A stretch of DNA of 64,000 nt from Hyphomonadaceae bacterium (GCA_016791445.1 JAEUMP010000003.1:1-64000), one strand, 5' to 3'. Positions 25,068 to 34,586 are shown, counted from the first letter of the stretch. The notes: a model not told the origin generated them from the letters alone. Made by a program: numbers and translations.

Positions 25068-27251
25068 ATGTCGGCTGCGATGATCCTGCGCGCTTTCCTG
25101 TTCCTTCTTCTCGCGGCGTTCGCGGTCCCCGCCCACGCCCAGACCGTGCGCACCCCGAACGCGGAGACGGAACTCCTCTCCGCCCGCGCCGCCGCCGCGC
25201 CGGGAGAAACCGTCACGCTCGTCCTGCGCCAGAAGAAGCGCGCGGGCTGGCACACCTACTGGATCAATCCCGGCGACAGCGGCGAGCCGCCGCGCCTGAC
25301 ATGGACGCTGCCGGACGGCTTCGAAGCGGGCCAGCCGCTCTTTCCTGCGCCGCGCATCGAACGCCTCGGGCCGATCACGACCTACGTCCACGACGACGAG
25401 ACGCTCTATCCCATCGCGCTCAAGATCCCTGACGATGCACGCGCCGGCGCCGATGCGCGCATCGCGCTCAATGCGACGTGGCTGATCTGCGCCGACATCT
25501 GCGTGCCGGAGGAGGGCGCATTCTCGCTGTCGCTGCCGATCCGCGCGGAGGGCCGCGACGATGCGCGCGGCATGCGGCTTGCCGAACAGGCGATCGCTGC
25601 GCTACCGCAATCGGCGACCACGCTCGGTTTTGATTTCAAGGCAGGTGACGGCATCTCCGTCGGCTTTCCGCGCGCGGACGCGCCGGACAATCCGCTCTCG
25701 GCGGCGATCGCCGCCAACGGCCTGCGCAATGCGCAGTATTTTCCCTACTCGCAGGCGCTTATCGACCATGCGGGGGAACAGAAGGTCGTGCTGCGCGACG
25801 GCCAGATCCTTATCGATAGTCCGCTGTCGCTCTCCTTCATCAAGGAAGACGCGCGAGGCGATGGGCTTCTCGTCGTCGAGATCAACGAGGGCGGGCGCTG
25901 GACAAAACGCGCCTTCATGTTCGGCAATCCGCCAGAGACGACGCTGCTGCCGACGCCCGTCGCCGCTGCATGGGCAGGCGAGGCGCCCCTTGCCAGCGCG
26001 CCGCCGCAGCTCGTCGCGAGCGCCGGTGCGCTTGAGGTGCTTGGTTACATCCTCGCGGCCTTCGTCGGCGGGCTCATCCTCAACATCATGCCCTGCGTGT
26101 TTCCGGTGTTGTCGATCAAGGCGCTGTCGCTGGCGGGCGGGGCGCAGGCCGGAACGGCGCGCCGACACGGACTCCTGTTTTTCGCTGGCGTCATGACGAC
26201 GTTCATGGCGCTCGCGGTCGTGCTGCTCGCGCTGCGCGCGGCGGGATCGGCGGCGGGATGGGGCTTTCAGCTGCAGGAGCCGGCGCTTATCGGCGCGCTC
26301 GCGCTCCTGTTCTTCGCCATCGGTCTCAACCTGATCGGCGCGTTCGAGATCGGCGGGTCATTGCAGAATGTGGGCGGGAACGTCGCCGGAAAAGGCGGCG
26401 ACGTCGGCGCCTTCGCGACGGGCGCGCTCGCTGTCGTCGCCGCGACGCCGTGTACGGCGCCCTTCATGGCCGGCGCGCTCGGATGGGCCGCCACAGCGCC
26501 GCCGGCCGCATCGCTTGCGGTGTTCGCCGGACTCGGACTCGGTTTCGCAGCCCCGTTCACGCTCATCGCCTTCGCGCCGGGCCTGCAGAGGCTGCTGCCG
26601 AAACCTGGCCCGTGGATGGAGCGGACAAAACAGTTTCTGGCTTTTCCGATGTTCGCGGCTGCCGTTTGGCTGGTGTGGGTGCTCTCGGTGCAGACCGGTG
26701 CCATGGGCACGCTCGCCTTGCTCGCCGTGTTCGTCGCCTTCGCCTTCGCGGTGTGGGCATGGCGGCAGGGCGTGGCGTGGCGCGTGATCGCGGGACTGGC
26801 GCTGATCGGCGTCCTCGCCGGCGCATGGTCGCCGATGACCACCGTGGCGACTGCCGCTGACGCCGGCGCTCCCGCAAAGAGCGTCTCGGTCGATGGCGAG
26901 ACCTGGAGCCCCGAACGCGTGGCGGAACTGCGCGCGGCGGGTACGCCCGTCTTCGTCAATTTCACCGCCGCATGGTGCGTGAGCTGCAAGTTCAACGAAG
27001 GCGCCGCGCTCTCGCGCCCCGGCGTGCGCAAGTTTTTCGCCGAACGCGGCGTCGTCTACCTCAAGGGCGACTGGACCGCGCGCGATGATGTGATCGCCCG
27101 TGAACTCGCCGCGCATGGACGTTCCGGCGTCCCGCTCTATCTCTATTACCCGCCCGGGGCCGACGCGCCCGTCATTCTGCCGCAGATCCTCACCGAGGAC
27201 ATCGTCCGCAACGCCGTCGAGGCGGCGCCGCAAAAAGGGGAGACCACATGA
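25068..27251 (+). CDS. dsbD: DsbD-type thiol:disulfide reductase (ScsB-like)
   Basis: 727 residues. Signal peptide ending AVPAHA, then a periplasmic N-terminal domain with an ADICVPEEG Cys region, a membrane domain with several helices (about residues 325-590) carrying Cys in NIMPCVFPVLS and AATPCTAPFMAG, and a C-terminal thioredoxin domain with Cys637 and Cys640 (AWCVSCK). It carries electrons from cytoplasmic thioredoxin to the periplasm. The long N-terminal domain resembles ScsB-type members more than E. coli DsbD. Its stop overlaps the ATG of a redoxin gene, a plausible periplasmic client. An ATG at 25080 is an alternative start. Confidence 0.9.
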   Translation: MSAAMILRAFLFLLLAAFAVPAHAQTVRTPNAETELLSARAAAAPGETVTLVLRQKKRAGWHTYWINPGDSGEPPRLTWTLPDGFEAGQPLFPAPRIERLGPITTYVHDDETLYPIALKIPDDARAGADARIALNATWLICADICVPEEGAFSLSLPIRAEGRDDARGMRLAEQAIAALPQSATTLGFDFKAGDGISVGFPRADAPDNPLSAAIAANGLRNAQYFPYSQALIDHAGEQKVVLRDGQILIDSPLSLSFIKEDARGDGLLVVEINEGGRWTKRAFMFGNPPETTLLPTPVAAAWAGEAPLASAPPQLVASAGALEVLGYILAAFVGGLILNIMPCVFPVLSIKALSLAGGAQAGTARRHGLLFFAGVMTTFMALAVVLLALRAAGSAAGWGFQLQEPALIGALALLFFAIGLNLIGAFEIGGSLQNVGGNVAGKGGDVGAFATGALAVVAATPCTAPFMAGALGWAATAPPAASLAVFAGLGLGFAAPFTLIAFAPGLQRLLPKPGPWMERTKQFLAFPMFAAAVWLVWVLSVQTGAMGTLALLAVFVAFAFAVWAWRQGVAWRVIAGLALIGVLAGAWSPMTTVATAADAGAPAKSVSVDGETWSPERVAELRAAGTPVFVNFTAAWCVSCKFNEGAALSRPGVRKFFAERGVVYLKGDWTARDDVIARELAAHGRSGVPLYLYYPPGADAPVILPQILTEDIVRNAVEAAPQKGETT

Positions 27252-27889
27252 AGAACCGTCGTACGCTGGTCATCGCGCTCGCCGCCGCCGCCGTCGCCAT
27301 CGGCGGGGCCGCCATCGCGCTTCGTGCGCCGAACGCCGAAGCCGCCGTGCAGAACGGCGCGACCGCACCGGGATTCAGCGTCGTCGACTCCAACGGTCGC
27401 ACGCGCACGCTCGACGAGTTCGCCGGCAAGACGGTCGTGCTCGAATGGACCAACCACGACTGCCCCTATGTGAAGAAGCACTATAACGCCGGGAACATGC
27501 AGGCGCTGCAGCGCGAAGCGACGTCGGGCGGCGCGGTATGGCTGACGGTGATTTCCTCCGCGCCCGGCAAGCAGGGCCATGTGACCGGCGCCGCCGCCAA
27601 CCAGCTCACCACCAGCCGCAGCGCCGCGCCGACGGCGGTGCTCCTCGATGAATCCGGGGCCGTGGGTCGTCTCTACGCCGCGCGCACCACCCCGCACATG
27701 TACGTCATCGGTCCGGACCGGAAGCTCGTCTTCCAGGGCGGCATCGATGATCGCAACTCCGCCAGCGCCGCGTCGCTGGAGGGCGCGCGCAATTATGTCC
27801 GCGAGGCGCTGACCGCCGTCCGCGCCGGCCGGGCCCCCGAAGTCGCCGCCGCGCCGCCCTACGGCTGCAGCATCAAGTACGCGGGCTAG
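27248..27889 (+). CDS. Periplasmic redoxin/AhpC-TSA-family protein
   Basis: 213 residues. A signal peptide (VIALAAAAVAIGGAAIALRAP) precedes a thioredoxin-like fold: GATAPGFSVVDSNGRTRTL, VLEWTNHDCPYVKKHY with a single Cys at the active position, a PTAVLLDESG strand and TTPHMYVIGPDRKLVFQGG. A second Cys lies near the C-terminus (YGCSIKY). Overlap of four bases with the dsbD-type gene implies coupled expression, so it is probably kept reduced by that protein. Peroxidase versus thiol-transfer role is not decided by the sequence. Confidence 0.85.
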   Translation: MKNRRTLVIALAAAAVAIGGAAIALRAPNAEAAVQNGATAPGFSVVDSNGRTRTLDEFAGKTVVLEWTNHDCPYVKKHYNAGNMQALQREATSGGAVWLTVISSAPGKQGHVTGAAANQLTTSRSAAPTAVLLDESGAVGRLYAARTTPHMYVIGPDRKLVFQGGIDDRNSASAASLEGARNYVREALTAVRAGRAPEVAAAPPYGCSIKYAG

Positions 27890-27960
27890 GTGCGGCGGCG
27901 GCAACGGAACTTCCGCAGACCTCATCCGTTGACCCGGCGGCCAAGCTCCGGACCCCCGCC

Positions 27961-28347
27961 ATGACCTTCAACGCCGCCGACCATCAAGATCTCGACGACG
28001 CCGGGCGCCTGCCGGCGGCGGCCGGCTATGGCTTCTATCTGTTGTCGATCCCGAGCCTTGCGATCTTCGCCCCGGTGGGGGCGGCGGTCGCATGGTTCGC
28101 GCGGGCGAACGCCGGCCCGCTCGCCCGGGCGCACCTCGACGAGCAATTGCGGCTGTTCCTCATCGCCGCCATCTGGGCGGTTGCGCTCTTCGCGCTCTCC
28201 ATACCGGCCTGGCTGCTGACCATCGTGCTGATCGGCATACCGCTCCTGTGGGCAATCGCCATGGCGGGCTTCGTGGTCATGGTCTGGTTCACCGTGCGCA
28301 GCGCGCTCGGCCTCCTGCGCCTCCTGGGCGGTCATCCGCCGCGCTGA
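27961..28347 (+). CDS. DUF4870-like small membrane protein
   Basis: 128 residues with three hydrophobic segments (GYGFYLLSIPSLAIFAPVGA; LFLIAAIWAVALFALSIPAW; WAIAMAGFVVMVWFTVRSA) and a conserved-looking loop ARAHLDEQLRLFL. This fits the DUF4870 (Tic20-like) family. Function unknown. It sits alone between the thiol-redox pair and the his genes, with no strong ribosome-binding site near its ATG. Confidence 0.7.
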   Translation: MTFNAADHQDLDDAGRLPAAAGYGFYLLSIPSLAIFAPVGAAVAWFARANAGPLARAHLDEQLRLFLIAAIWAVALFALSIPAWLLTIVLIGIPLLWAIAMAGFVVMVWFTVRSALGLLRLLGGHPPR

Positions 28348-28408
28348 CGGCGCGCCGCAAAGCCGTCGCATTGCCGCACGGGGCCGCGTCGGCTACCGAG
28401 GCGACTTC

Positions 28409-29893
28409 ATGACCGAATTCAGACCCAAAGCCCGCCGCCCCCGCGGATTCGCCGACCGTCGCGGCGCAACGCTCGCCCGCGAACGCGCGATCGTGGAGAA
28501 AGTGCTCGGCGTCTATGAGGCGTGGGGTTTCGAGCGCTTGGAGACCTCCGCGTTCGAATACGCCGACGCGCTCGGCAAATTCCTGCCGGACCAGGACCGC
28601 CCGAACGAAGGCGTCTTCGCGCTCACCGACGACGACGACCAGTGGATGGCGCTGCGCTACGATCTCACCGCGCCGCTAGCGCGCTTCGTGGCCGAAAACT
28701 ACGACGCGCTGCCGAAGCCCTATCGCCGCTGCGCGGCGGGCCCCGTCTGGCGCAACGAAAAGCCGGGGCCGGGCCGCTTCCGCGAATTCTGGCAGTGCGA
28801 CGCGGATAGCGTCGGCGCGCCGAGCCCGGCAGCGGACGCGGAAATGATCGCGATGGCTTGCGCGGCGCTGGAGGCGGCGGGCGCGTCCAACACGGTTATC
28901 AAGATCAGCAGCCGTGGATTGCTGGATGGCATACTGACTCAAGCCGGTGTGACAGACGCGAGCCAGCGAATGGCCGCATTGCGAGCCGTAGATAAAGTCG
29001 ACCGGTTGAGTTGGGCAGGTGTGGAGCAACTGCTTGGCGCCGGACGAATGGATGAGTCCGGCGACTACACAGTCGGAGCGAAGCTTTCTGATGAAGCCAT
29101 TCGCGCAGTCATGGGATTGCTTATCTTTGCGACGAGCACCGATGTCGTGGCTGGTTCGAGAAAGAAGTTCTTGGAGACAGTGTGGGAGAGCGGCGGAGCG
29201 GAGAACCTTTCTTCGGTCCACGCCGAGTTGAGCACGATTTCCGAAACACTCGACGCACTCGGTGTGGACGACAGAAAAGCCAGGTTTGATATTTCGGTCG
29301 TGCGCGGCCTCGAATACTACACCGGCGCGGTGTTCGAAGCCGAACTGCTCGGTGAGACGAAGGACGAAAACGGAAACCTCGTGCGCTTCGGCTCCGTCGG
29401 CGGCGGCGGGCGGTACGACGATCTCGTCTCGCGCTTCAAGGGGCAGCCCATTCCGGCGACGGGCTTCTCCGTCGGCGTGTCGCGTCTCGCGGCGGCTTTG
29501 ACGGCGCAGGAAGAAGCGCGCGCCGCCGATGGCCCTGTGGTCGTTCTGCCGTTCGACGCCTCGGCGATGGGCGCGTGCATGGCGCTGGCGGCGGAACTTC
29601 GCGGCGCGTTCGCGAGAGCGAGCGTCAGGCGCGCGGCGGAAGTCTATCTCGGCGGCTCCGGCCCGAAGGCGCAGCTGAAATACGCCGACAAGCGCGGATC
29701 GCCCGTCGCGGTGATCGTCGGCGGCGACGAGGTGCGCGACAACACCGTCTCGATCAAGAATCTTCGTCTCGGCGCGGAGATCGCTGCGAACGCGGAAGAC
29801 CGCGAAGCGTGGAACAAGGCGCGCGAGAACGTGCAGGTCACCGTGCCGCGCGCCGAGATGGCCGCCACCGTCCTCAAAATGCTCGCGCCATGA
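28409..29893 (+). CDS. hisS: Histidyl-tRNA synthetase
   Basis: 494 residues. Class II motifs are present: motif 2 region (RRCAAGPVWRNEKPGPGRF), the histidine-specific RGLEYYTGAVFE, and motif 3 (TGFSVGVSRLAA). The C-terminal anticodon-binding domain follows (VVVLPFDAS to the end). The part from about 28,890 to 29,310 is 55-60% GC by counting, while lines on both sides are 73%, and its codons are less biased. This covers the insertion domain between motif 2 and RGLEYYTG, suggesting recombination of an internal segment. The frame is uninterrupted. hisZ begins inside its stop codon. Confidence 0.95.
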   Translation: MTEFRPKARRPRGFADRRGATLARERAIVEKVLGVYEAWGFERLETSAFEYADALGKFLPDQDRPNEGVFALTDDDDQWMALRYDLTAPLARFVAENYDALPKPYRRCAAGPVWRNEKPGPGRFREFWQCDADSVGAPSPAADAEMIAMACAALEAAGASNTVIKISSRGLLDGILTQAGVTDASQRMAALRAVDKVDRLSWAGVEQLLGAGRMDESGDYTVGAKLSDEAIRAVMGLLIFATSTDVVAGSRKKFLETVWESGGAENLSSVHAELSTISETLDALGVDDRKARFDISVVRGLEYYTGAVFEAELLGETKDENGNLVRFGSVGGGGRYDDLVSRFKGQPIPATGFSVGVSRLAAALTAQEEARAADGPVVVLPFDASAMGACMALAAELRGAFARASVRRAAEVYLGGSGPKAQLKYADKRGSPVAVIVGGDEVRDNTVSIKNLRLGAEIAANAEDREAWNKARENVQVTVPRAEMAATVLKMLAP

Positions 29894-31029
29894 CCGACGC
29901 CGCGACGCGCCTGCGCGAGGCCGCAGGCGCTCTTGCCTCCGTGTGGATAGAGCCGCCCGTGCTGCAGCCGGCGAACCTCTATCTCGAACTCACCGGCGAG
30001 GACATCCGCGCCCGCGCCTACATGCTCGCCGGCGACGACGACGCCGCGCTGTGCCTGCGCCCCGACATGACGGCGCCCGCCGTGCGCGAGGCGCTGAAGC
30101 GCAATGACTGGAGCGCGGCGTTCGGCCTCGCTTACGATGGCCTCGTCTTCCGGCGGCAGACAGACAGCGCCAAGGAAAGCGAATTCCGCCAGATCGGCGC
30201 GGAAGTGTTCGCGCCGGTCGCAGAGATCGCCGCGCGCGAGGCCGACATCACCATCGCCGCGCTCGATGCGTGCCGCACGCTCGGTGTGGAGCCGCGCATG
30301 CGCCTCGGCGATGTCGCGGTGTTTGAAGCGATCGTCGATGCCTGCGCGCTGCCGGAAAGCTGGGCGCGCCGCGTGAAGCGCGCCTTTGCGCGGCCCGGGG
30401 GGCTCGCGACCGTCCTGCGCGAAGCCGCAGCGCCGCCGGCGCCAGAAGAGAGCATCCTCGGCGAAGCGCTCGCCGCGCTGCCGGATGATCGCGCGGAAGC
30501 GGTGGTCGAAGAACTTCTCGCCGATGCGCGGATCGTGCTGGTGGGCGGGCGCACGGTCGCGGACATCGCATCGCGTCTGCGTGAGAAGGGGCGCGCCATG
30601 CATGCGCCACGCGCGGACGCCGCGGCGCTCGATCTCATCGCCGAAGCCACCGCCATCGAAGCCGCGCCGGATGACGCCTTCGCACAATTGCGCGCCGTCG
30701 CAGCGCGGCCCGCTGCGAAGAACACCGCGGCGCTCATCGCCGCCGTCGAAGGTGCGAGCGCCCGCTGGGATGCGGTGAAACGCGACAGCGCGCCGGACGC
30801 GACCTTCTCCGCCGGCTTCGGTCGCGGGCTCGCCTATTACGACGGGTTCGTCTTCGAACTCGAAGCGCCGCAACTCGGCGTGCGCGCCAGCCTCGGCGGC
30901 GGCGGCCGCTACGACGGCCTGCTGCAACGCATCGCGTCTTCGCAAGGCGGCGGATTTGCGCAAGCGGCGTCGTGGGGCGCGGCAGGCTTCGCGATGCGGC
31001 CCGCGCGTCTCGCGGAGGCCGCACGATGA
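29890..31029 (+). CDS. hisZ: ATP phosphoribosyltransferase regulatory subunit
   Basis: 379 residues from the ATG that overlaps the hisS stop (ATGA). It is a class II synthetase-like fold (LQPANLYLELTGEDIRARAY, LCLRPDMTAPAVREAL, LVFRRQTDSAKESEFRQIGAE, GGGGRYDGLLQRIA) without tRNA-synthetase activity, as in HisZ. It binds HisG and mediates histidine feedback. The gene order hisS-hisZ-hisG with ATGA overlaps indicates one transcript. Earlier in-frame starts run antisense-like through hisS and are rejected. Confidence 0.92.
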   Translation: MTDAATRLREAAGALASVWIEPPVLQPANLYLELTGEDIRARAYMLAGDDDAALCLRPDMTAPAVREALKRNDWSAAFGLAYDGLVFRRQTDSAKESEFRQIGAEVFAPVAEIAAREADITIAALDACRTLGVEPRMRLGDVAVFEAIVDACALPESWARRVKRAFARPGGLATVLREAAAPPAPEESILGEALAALPDDRAEAVVEELLADARIVLVGGRTVADIASRLREKGRAMHAPRADAAALDLIAEATAIEAAPDDAFAQLRAVAARPAAKNTAALIAAVEGASARWDAVKRDSAPDATFSAGFGRGLAYYDGFVFELEAPQLGVRASLGGGGRYDGLLQRIASSQGGGFAQAASWGAAGFAMRPARLAEAAR

Positions 31030-31994
31030 GCGCGCTCACCATCGCCGTGCCCTCCAAGGGGCGCCTGCAGGAGCAGACGCTCGCCTTCTTCGCCGACTGC
31101 GGCCTCGCGATCTCGCAGGACGGCGGCAAGCGCGGCTATGTCGCGCGCATGGCCGGGCAGGCGGACGTCGAAGTGCGCTTGCTGTCGGCGGGCGACATCA
31201 CGGCGGCGCTGCGCGATGGCGACGTGCATGTGGGCGTCACAGGAGAAGATCTGCTGCGCGAACTCGGCACGGCGTTCGAGCGCATCGTCATGGTGAAGCC
31301 GCTCGGCTTCGGGCGCGCCGACCTCGTGGTGGCGGCGCCAGCGGCATGGCTCGACGTGACGACCATGGCCGATCTCGATGAAGTCAGCGCCGCCATGCGC
31401 GCGCGCACCGGCAAGCGTCTGCGCGTGGCCACCAAGTATCTGAAGCAGACGCACGCCTTCCTCGATGGCCGCGGCGTCGACGACTACCGCATCGTGGAAA
31501 GCCTCGGCGCGACCGAAGGCGCGCCCGCGGCAGGGGTGGCGGACGTGATCGTCGACATCACCACCACGGGCCAGACGCTCGCCGCCAACCACCTCAAGAC
31601 GCTCACCGACGGCCTCATCCTCAGGAGCCAGGCGCAGCTTGCCGCGAGCCGGGCCGCGTCGTGGACGCCCGCCGCGCGCGCGACCTTCGCCGCCATCCTC
31701 GACCAGATCGAAGCCCGCGAGCAGGGCAGGTCCCTGAAGCTCGTCCGCGCCGCCATTGGCGGGGCCAGCCCGGATGCCCTCAACGCCCTCGTCGCCCGAA
31801 TGGGAGGCAGGTTGGCGTCGGAATCGGAGCCGGGCCTCATCGCCTTCTATTGCCCTGCCGAGCGGGCCCCCGAGGCCTCCGCCGCCGCTGCAGCCCTTGG
31901 GGCGGGCCCGGTCGGGGTGTTCGGCTCGGACTATGTTTTCGAGAGGGTGGGGACACTCAGCGCCCGCTTTGCCGAGGCGATCGGGTCACACTGA
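31026..31994 (+). CDS. hisG: ATP phosphoribosyltransferase
   Basis: 322 residues from the ATG overlapping the hisZ stop. It has the substrate-binding start IAVPSKGRLQEQTLAFF, the GVTGEDLLREL loop and the PRPP-binding VIVDITTTGQTLAANHL. It catalyses the first step of histidine synthesis. At 322 residues it is longer than the ~200-230 residue short form that usually needs HisZ, yet hisZ is present. The extra C-terminal ~90 residues (SLKLVRAAIGGASPDALNAL onward) could be an ACT-like regulatory domain. The gene ends 441 bases before the next gene. Confidence 0.92.
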   Translation: MSALTIAVPSKGRLQEQTLAFFADCGLAISQDGGKRGYVARMAGQADVEVRLLSAGDITAALRDGDVHVGVTGEDLLRELGTAFERIVMVKPLGFGRADLVVAAPAAWLDVTTMADLDEVSAAMRARTGKRLRVATKYLKQTHAFLDGRGVDDYRIVESLGATEGAPAAGVADVIVDITTTGQTLAANHLKTLTDGLILRSQAQLAASRAASWTPAARATFAAILDQIEAREQGRSLKLVRAAIGGASPDALNALVARMGGRLASESEPGLIAFYCPAERAPEASAAAAALGAGPVGVFGSDYVFERVGTLSARFAEAIGSH

Positions 31995-32435
31995 CCCGTT
32001 TGAAGGCGCCCAAGCTCACAAAACAGTCACATGGGGATTGACGCCACGGCGCAATCCCGGCACTCCTTGTGCGCGTTTCGGGGAGGAGACGCCTCCAGCC
32101 GCATCAGACGGCCGGACGCACTCAACACACAAAAAACTGGGCCGTAGCGTGAAAGCGCTGCGGCCTTCGTCCTTTCCGGGGCCCCATCTCTTCCCCGCCT
32201 GCGGGGAAGTACCCGGCGAAGCCGGGGGATGGGGGCGGGCTCGATCGTTCCGCACGCGCCCCCTCCGTCACGCGCTTCGCGCGCGCCACCTCCCCCGTTT
32301 CGCTTCGCTCACGGAGGAGGAAAGTGATTTCCTCCTTGCCCCATCGGCAGGCCTTCCGGTCGGCGCGCCTCACGCTATGGTGAGCGCAACAAAGCGTCGC
32401 GTGAGAAGCGACCGGCACATCTGGGAGAAAACGGC
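31995..32435. repeat. Intergenic region with palindromic repeat cluster
   Basis: No gene is seen in these 441 bases. Palindromes cluster in the middle: CTTCCCCGC/GCGGGGAAG at 32190-32209, CCCGGC/GCCGGG at 32212-32226, and GGAGGAAA/TTTCCTCC at 32316-32335. Such GC-rich mosaic repeats (related in style to REP/BIME elements) are common between genes of alphaproteobacteria. It separates the his operon from the PQQ dehydrogenase. The right end must hold that gene's promoter. Confidence 0.6.
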
Positions 32436-34586
32436 ATGAAGCGCGTGGGCGCACTGGCGGCGTTGATCGCCGCGACATTGCTGGTCGGCTGCAATCAGCA
32501 GAAGGGCGTCGACGCGACGCGCATCGAACGCGGCGCGGCGGAAGAGTGGCTCAACTACGGGCGCACCTATGACGAGCAGCGCTTCAGCCCGCTCGACAAG
32601 ATCAATCGCGGCAACGTCGCGCAACTTGGTCTCGCCTGGTACGCCGAGTTCGACACCGATCGCGGCCAGGAAGCGACGCCGCTGATGGTGGACGGCGTGC
32701 TCTACACGACGACCGCGTGGAGCAAGGTCTATGCATTCGACGCGCGCACCGGCGCGCAGAAATGGTCCTACGACCCGAAGGTGCCCGGCGAGCGCGGCTT
32801 CAGCGCGTGCTGCGACGTGGTCAATCGCGGCGTCGCGGTCTGGGGCGGCAAGGTCTATGTCGGCACGCTCGACGGCCGGCTGGTCGCGCTCGATGCGGCG
32901 ACGGGCGAGGAGAAGTGGTCTGTCGTCACGGTCGACCAGTCCAAGCCCTACACGATCACCATGGCGCCGCGCGTGGTTCAGGGACGCGTGCTGATCGGCA
33001 ACAGCGGCGCCGAGTACGGCGTGCGCGGCTATCTCACCGCCTATGACGCCGAAACCGGCGACAAGGTCTGGCGCTTCTACACGACGCCGAACCCGCAAGG
33101 CCTGCCCGACAACGAAGTCTCCGACGCCATCTTCGCCGAAAAGGCCAATGCGACGTGGAGCGACGGCGCCTGGAAGCATTCCGGCGGCGGCGGCACGGTG
33201 TGGGATGCGCTCGCGTACGACCCGGCGCTGAACACGGTCTATGTCGGCGTCGGCAACGGCGCGCCGTGGAACCACCGCGTGCGCTCCGGCGGGCAGGGCG
33301 ACAACCTCTTCCTGTCCTCGATCCTCGCGCTCGACGCGACGACGGGCGCCTACAAGTGGCACTACCAGACGACGCCCGGAGAGACGTGGGACTACACCGC
33401 CACGCAGCACATCATGCTCGCGGACATGAATATCGGCGGCTCGGTGCGGAAGGTGCTGCTGCAGGCGCCGAAAAACGGCTTCTTCTACGTCCTCGATCGC
33501 ACCACGGGCGAACTCCTCAGCGCCGACGCCTACATTCCCATGGCGCCGGAATCGGCGACGCCGGCCGGCATGCCGGTGTCGTGGTCCACGGGCGAGGTGA
33601 AGGACGGGCGTCCGGTCGAAAATCCGAGTGCGCGCTACGCCAAGAGCGCCGCGCTCGTCAGTCCCGCGCCGTTCGGCGCGCACAACTGGCAGCCGATGGC
33701 GTTCAATCCGAACGAAGGCCTCGTCTTCATTCCGGTGACGACCGCGGGCGCGCTCGCGCAGGTCTATGCCGACGATCCGGCGTTCAAGTATCGCGACGGC
33801 GGCTGGAACACCGGCATCAATTTCAACCTCGGCGACCTGCCGAGCGATGAAGCCCAGCGCGTCGCGCTGAAGGCGATGCTGCGCGGACGGCTCGTGGCGT
33901 GGGATCCGGCGGCGCGCAAGCCGCGCTGGTCGGTGGAGCTGCCGTCCTTCTGGAATGCGGGCGTGCTCGCGACCGCCGGCGGTCTCGTGTTCCAGGGCGC
34001 GGCCGAAGGCGCGCTGCACGCCTACGACGCCACCGACGGCAAGAAGCTCTGGTCCTATGAGACAACGAACGGGATCATCGCCGCGCCGATGACCTACGCG
34101 CTCGACGGCGAACAGTATGTGGCGGTGATGGTCGGCTATGGCGGCGCAGGCGCGCTGTCGGCGGCGCCGTTGTTGCCGGATCGTCCGCGCCTGCCAGGCC
34201 GCATCATGGTGTTCAAGCTCGGCGCCACGGCGCAGGCCACGCCCTATGACATTCCGCCGAAGCCCGTGATCGATCTCGCCGGCGTGTCGAGCCGCGGCAA
34301 TGTCGCGGCGGGGCGCAGCGCGTTCAACGCGAACTGCCTCGTCTGCCACAGCCCCAACGCCAGCGGCGGCTACCTGCCGGACCTGCGGCGTTCGGCGAAC
34401 CTGCGCGATGCGACGGCGTTCCGCTCGATCGTGATCGACGGCGCGCTCGCGGCGAACGGCATGGTCGGTTTCGACCGCTATCTGAATGCCGCCCAGGCTG
34501 AGGACATTCGCGCCTTCCTCATCACGGAGGCCCGCCGTCAGCAGGGCCTGGATGCGGCTGCGGCCCGCGCGGCGCCGAAAAAGTGA
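32436..34586 (+). CDS. PQQ-dependent alcohol dehydrogenase with C-terminal cytochrome c domain (quinohemoprotein)
   Basis: 716 residues. A lipoprotein-like signal (ALIAATLLVGC) is followed by the eight-bladed PQQ propeller: WLNYGRTYDEQRFSPLDKI, the vicinal Cys pair in FSACCDVVNRG, and the WDYTATQHIML stretch with the catalytic Asp. A C-terminal heme c domain has CLVCH. This is type II quinohemoprotein ADH architecture; substrates are primary or secondary alcohols by family. The lipobox Cys suggests membrane attachment on the periplasmic side, which is unusual for soluble type II enzymes. No cytochrome or PQQ-synthesis genes are adjacent. Confidence 0.9.
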   Translation: MKRVGALAALIAATLLVGCNQQKGVDATRIERGAAEEWLNYGRTYDEQRFSPLDKINRGNVAQLGLAWYAEFDTDRGQEATPLMVDGVLYTTTAWSKVYAFDARTGAQKWSYDPKVPGERGFSACCDVVNRGVAVWGGKVYVGTLDGRLVALDAATGEEKWSVVTVDQSKPYTITMAPRVVQGRVLIGNSGAEYGVRGYLTAYDAETGDKVWRFYTTPNPQGLPDNEVSDAIFAEKANATWSDGAWKHSGGGGTVWDALAYDPALNTVYVGVGNGAPWNHRVRSGGQGDNLFLSSILALDATTGAYKWHYQTTPGETWDYTATQHIMLADMNIGGSVRKVLLQAPKNGFFYVLDRTTGELLSADAYIPMAPESATPAGMPVSWSTGEVKDGRPVENPSARYAKSAALVSPAPFGAHNWQPMAFNPNEGLVFIPVTTAGALAQVYADDPAFKYRDGGWNTGINFNLGDLPSDEAQRVALKAMLRGRLVAWDPAARKPRWSVELPSFWNAGVLATAGGLVFQGAAEGALHAYDATDGKKLWSYETTNGIIAAPMTYALDGEQYVAVMVGYGGAGALSAAPLLPDRPRLPGRIMVFKLGATAQATPYDIPPKPVIDLAGVSSRGNVAAGRSAFNANCLVCHSPNASGGYLPDLRRSANLRDATAFRSIVIDGALAANGMVGFDRYLNAAQAEDIRAFLITEARRQQGLDAAAARAAPKK

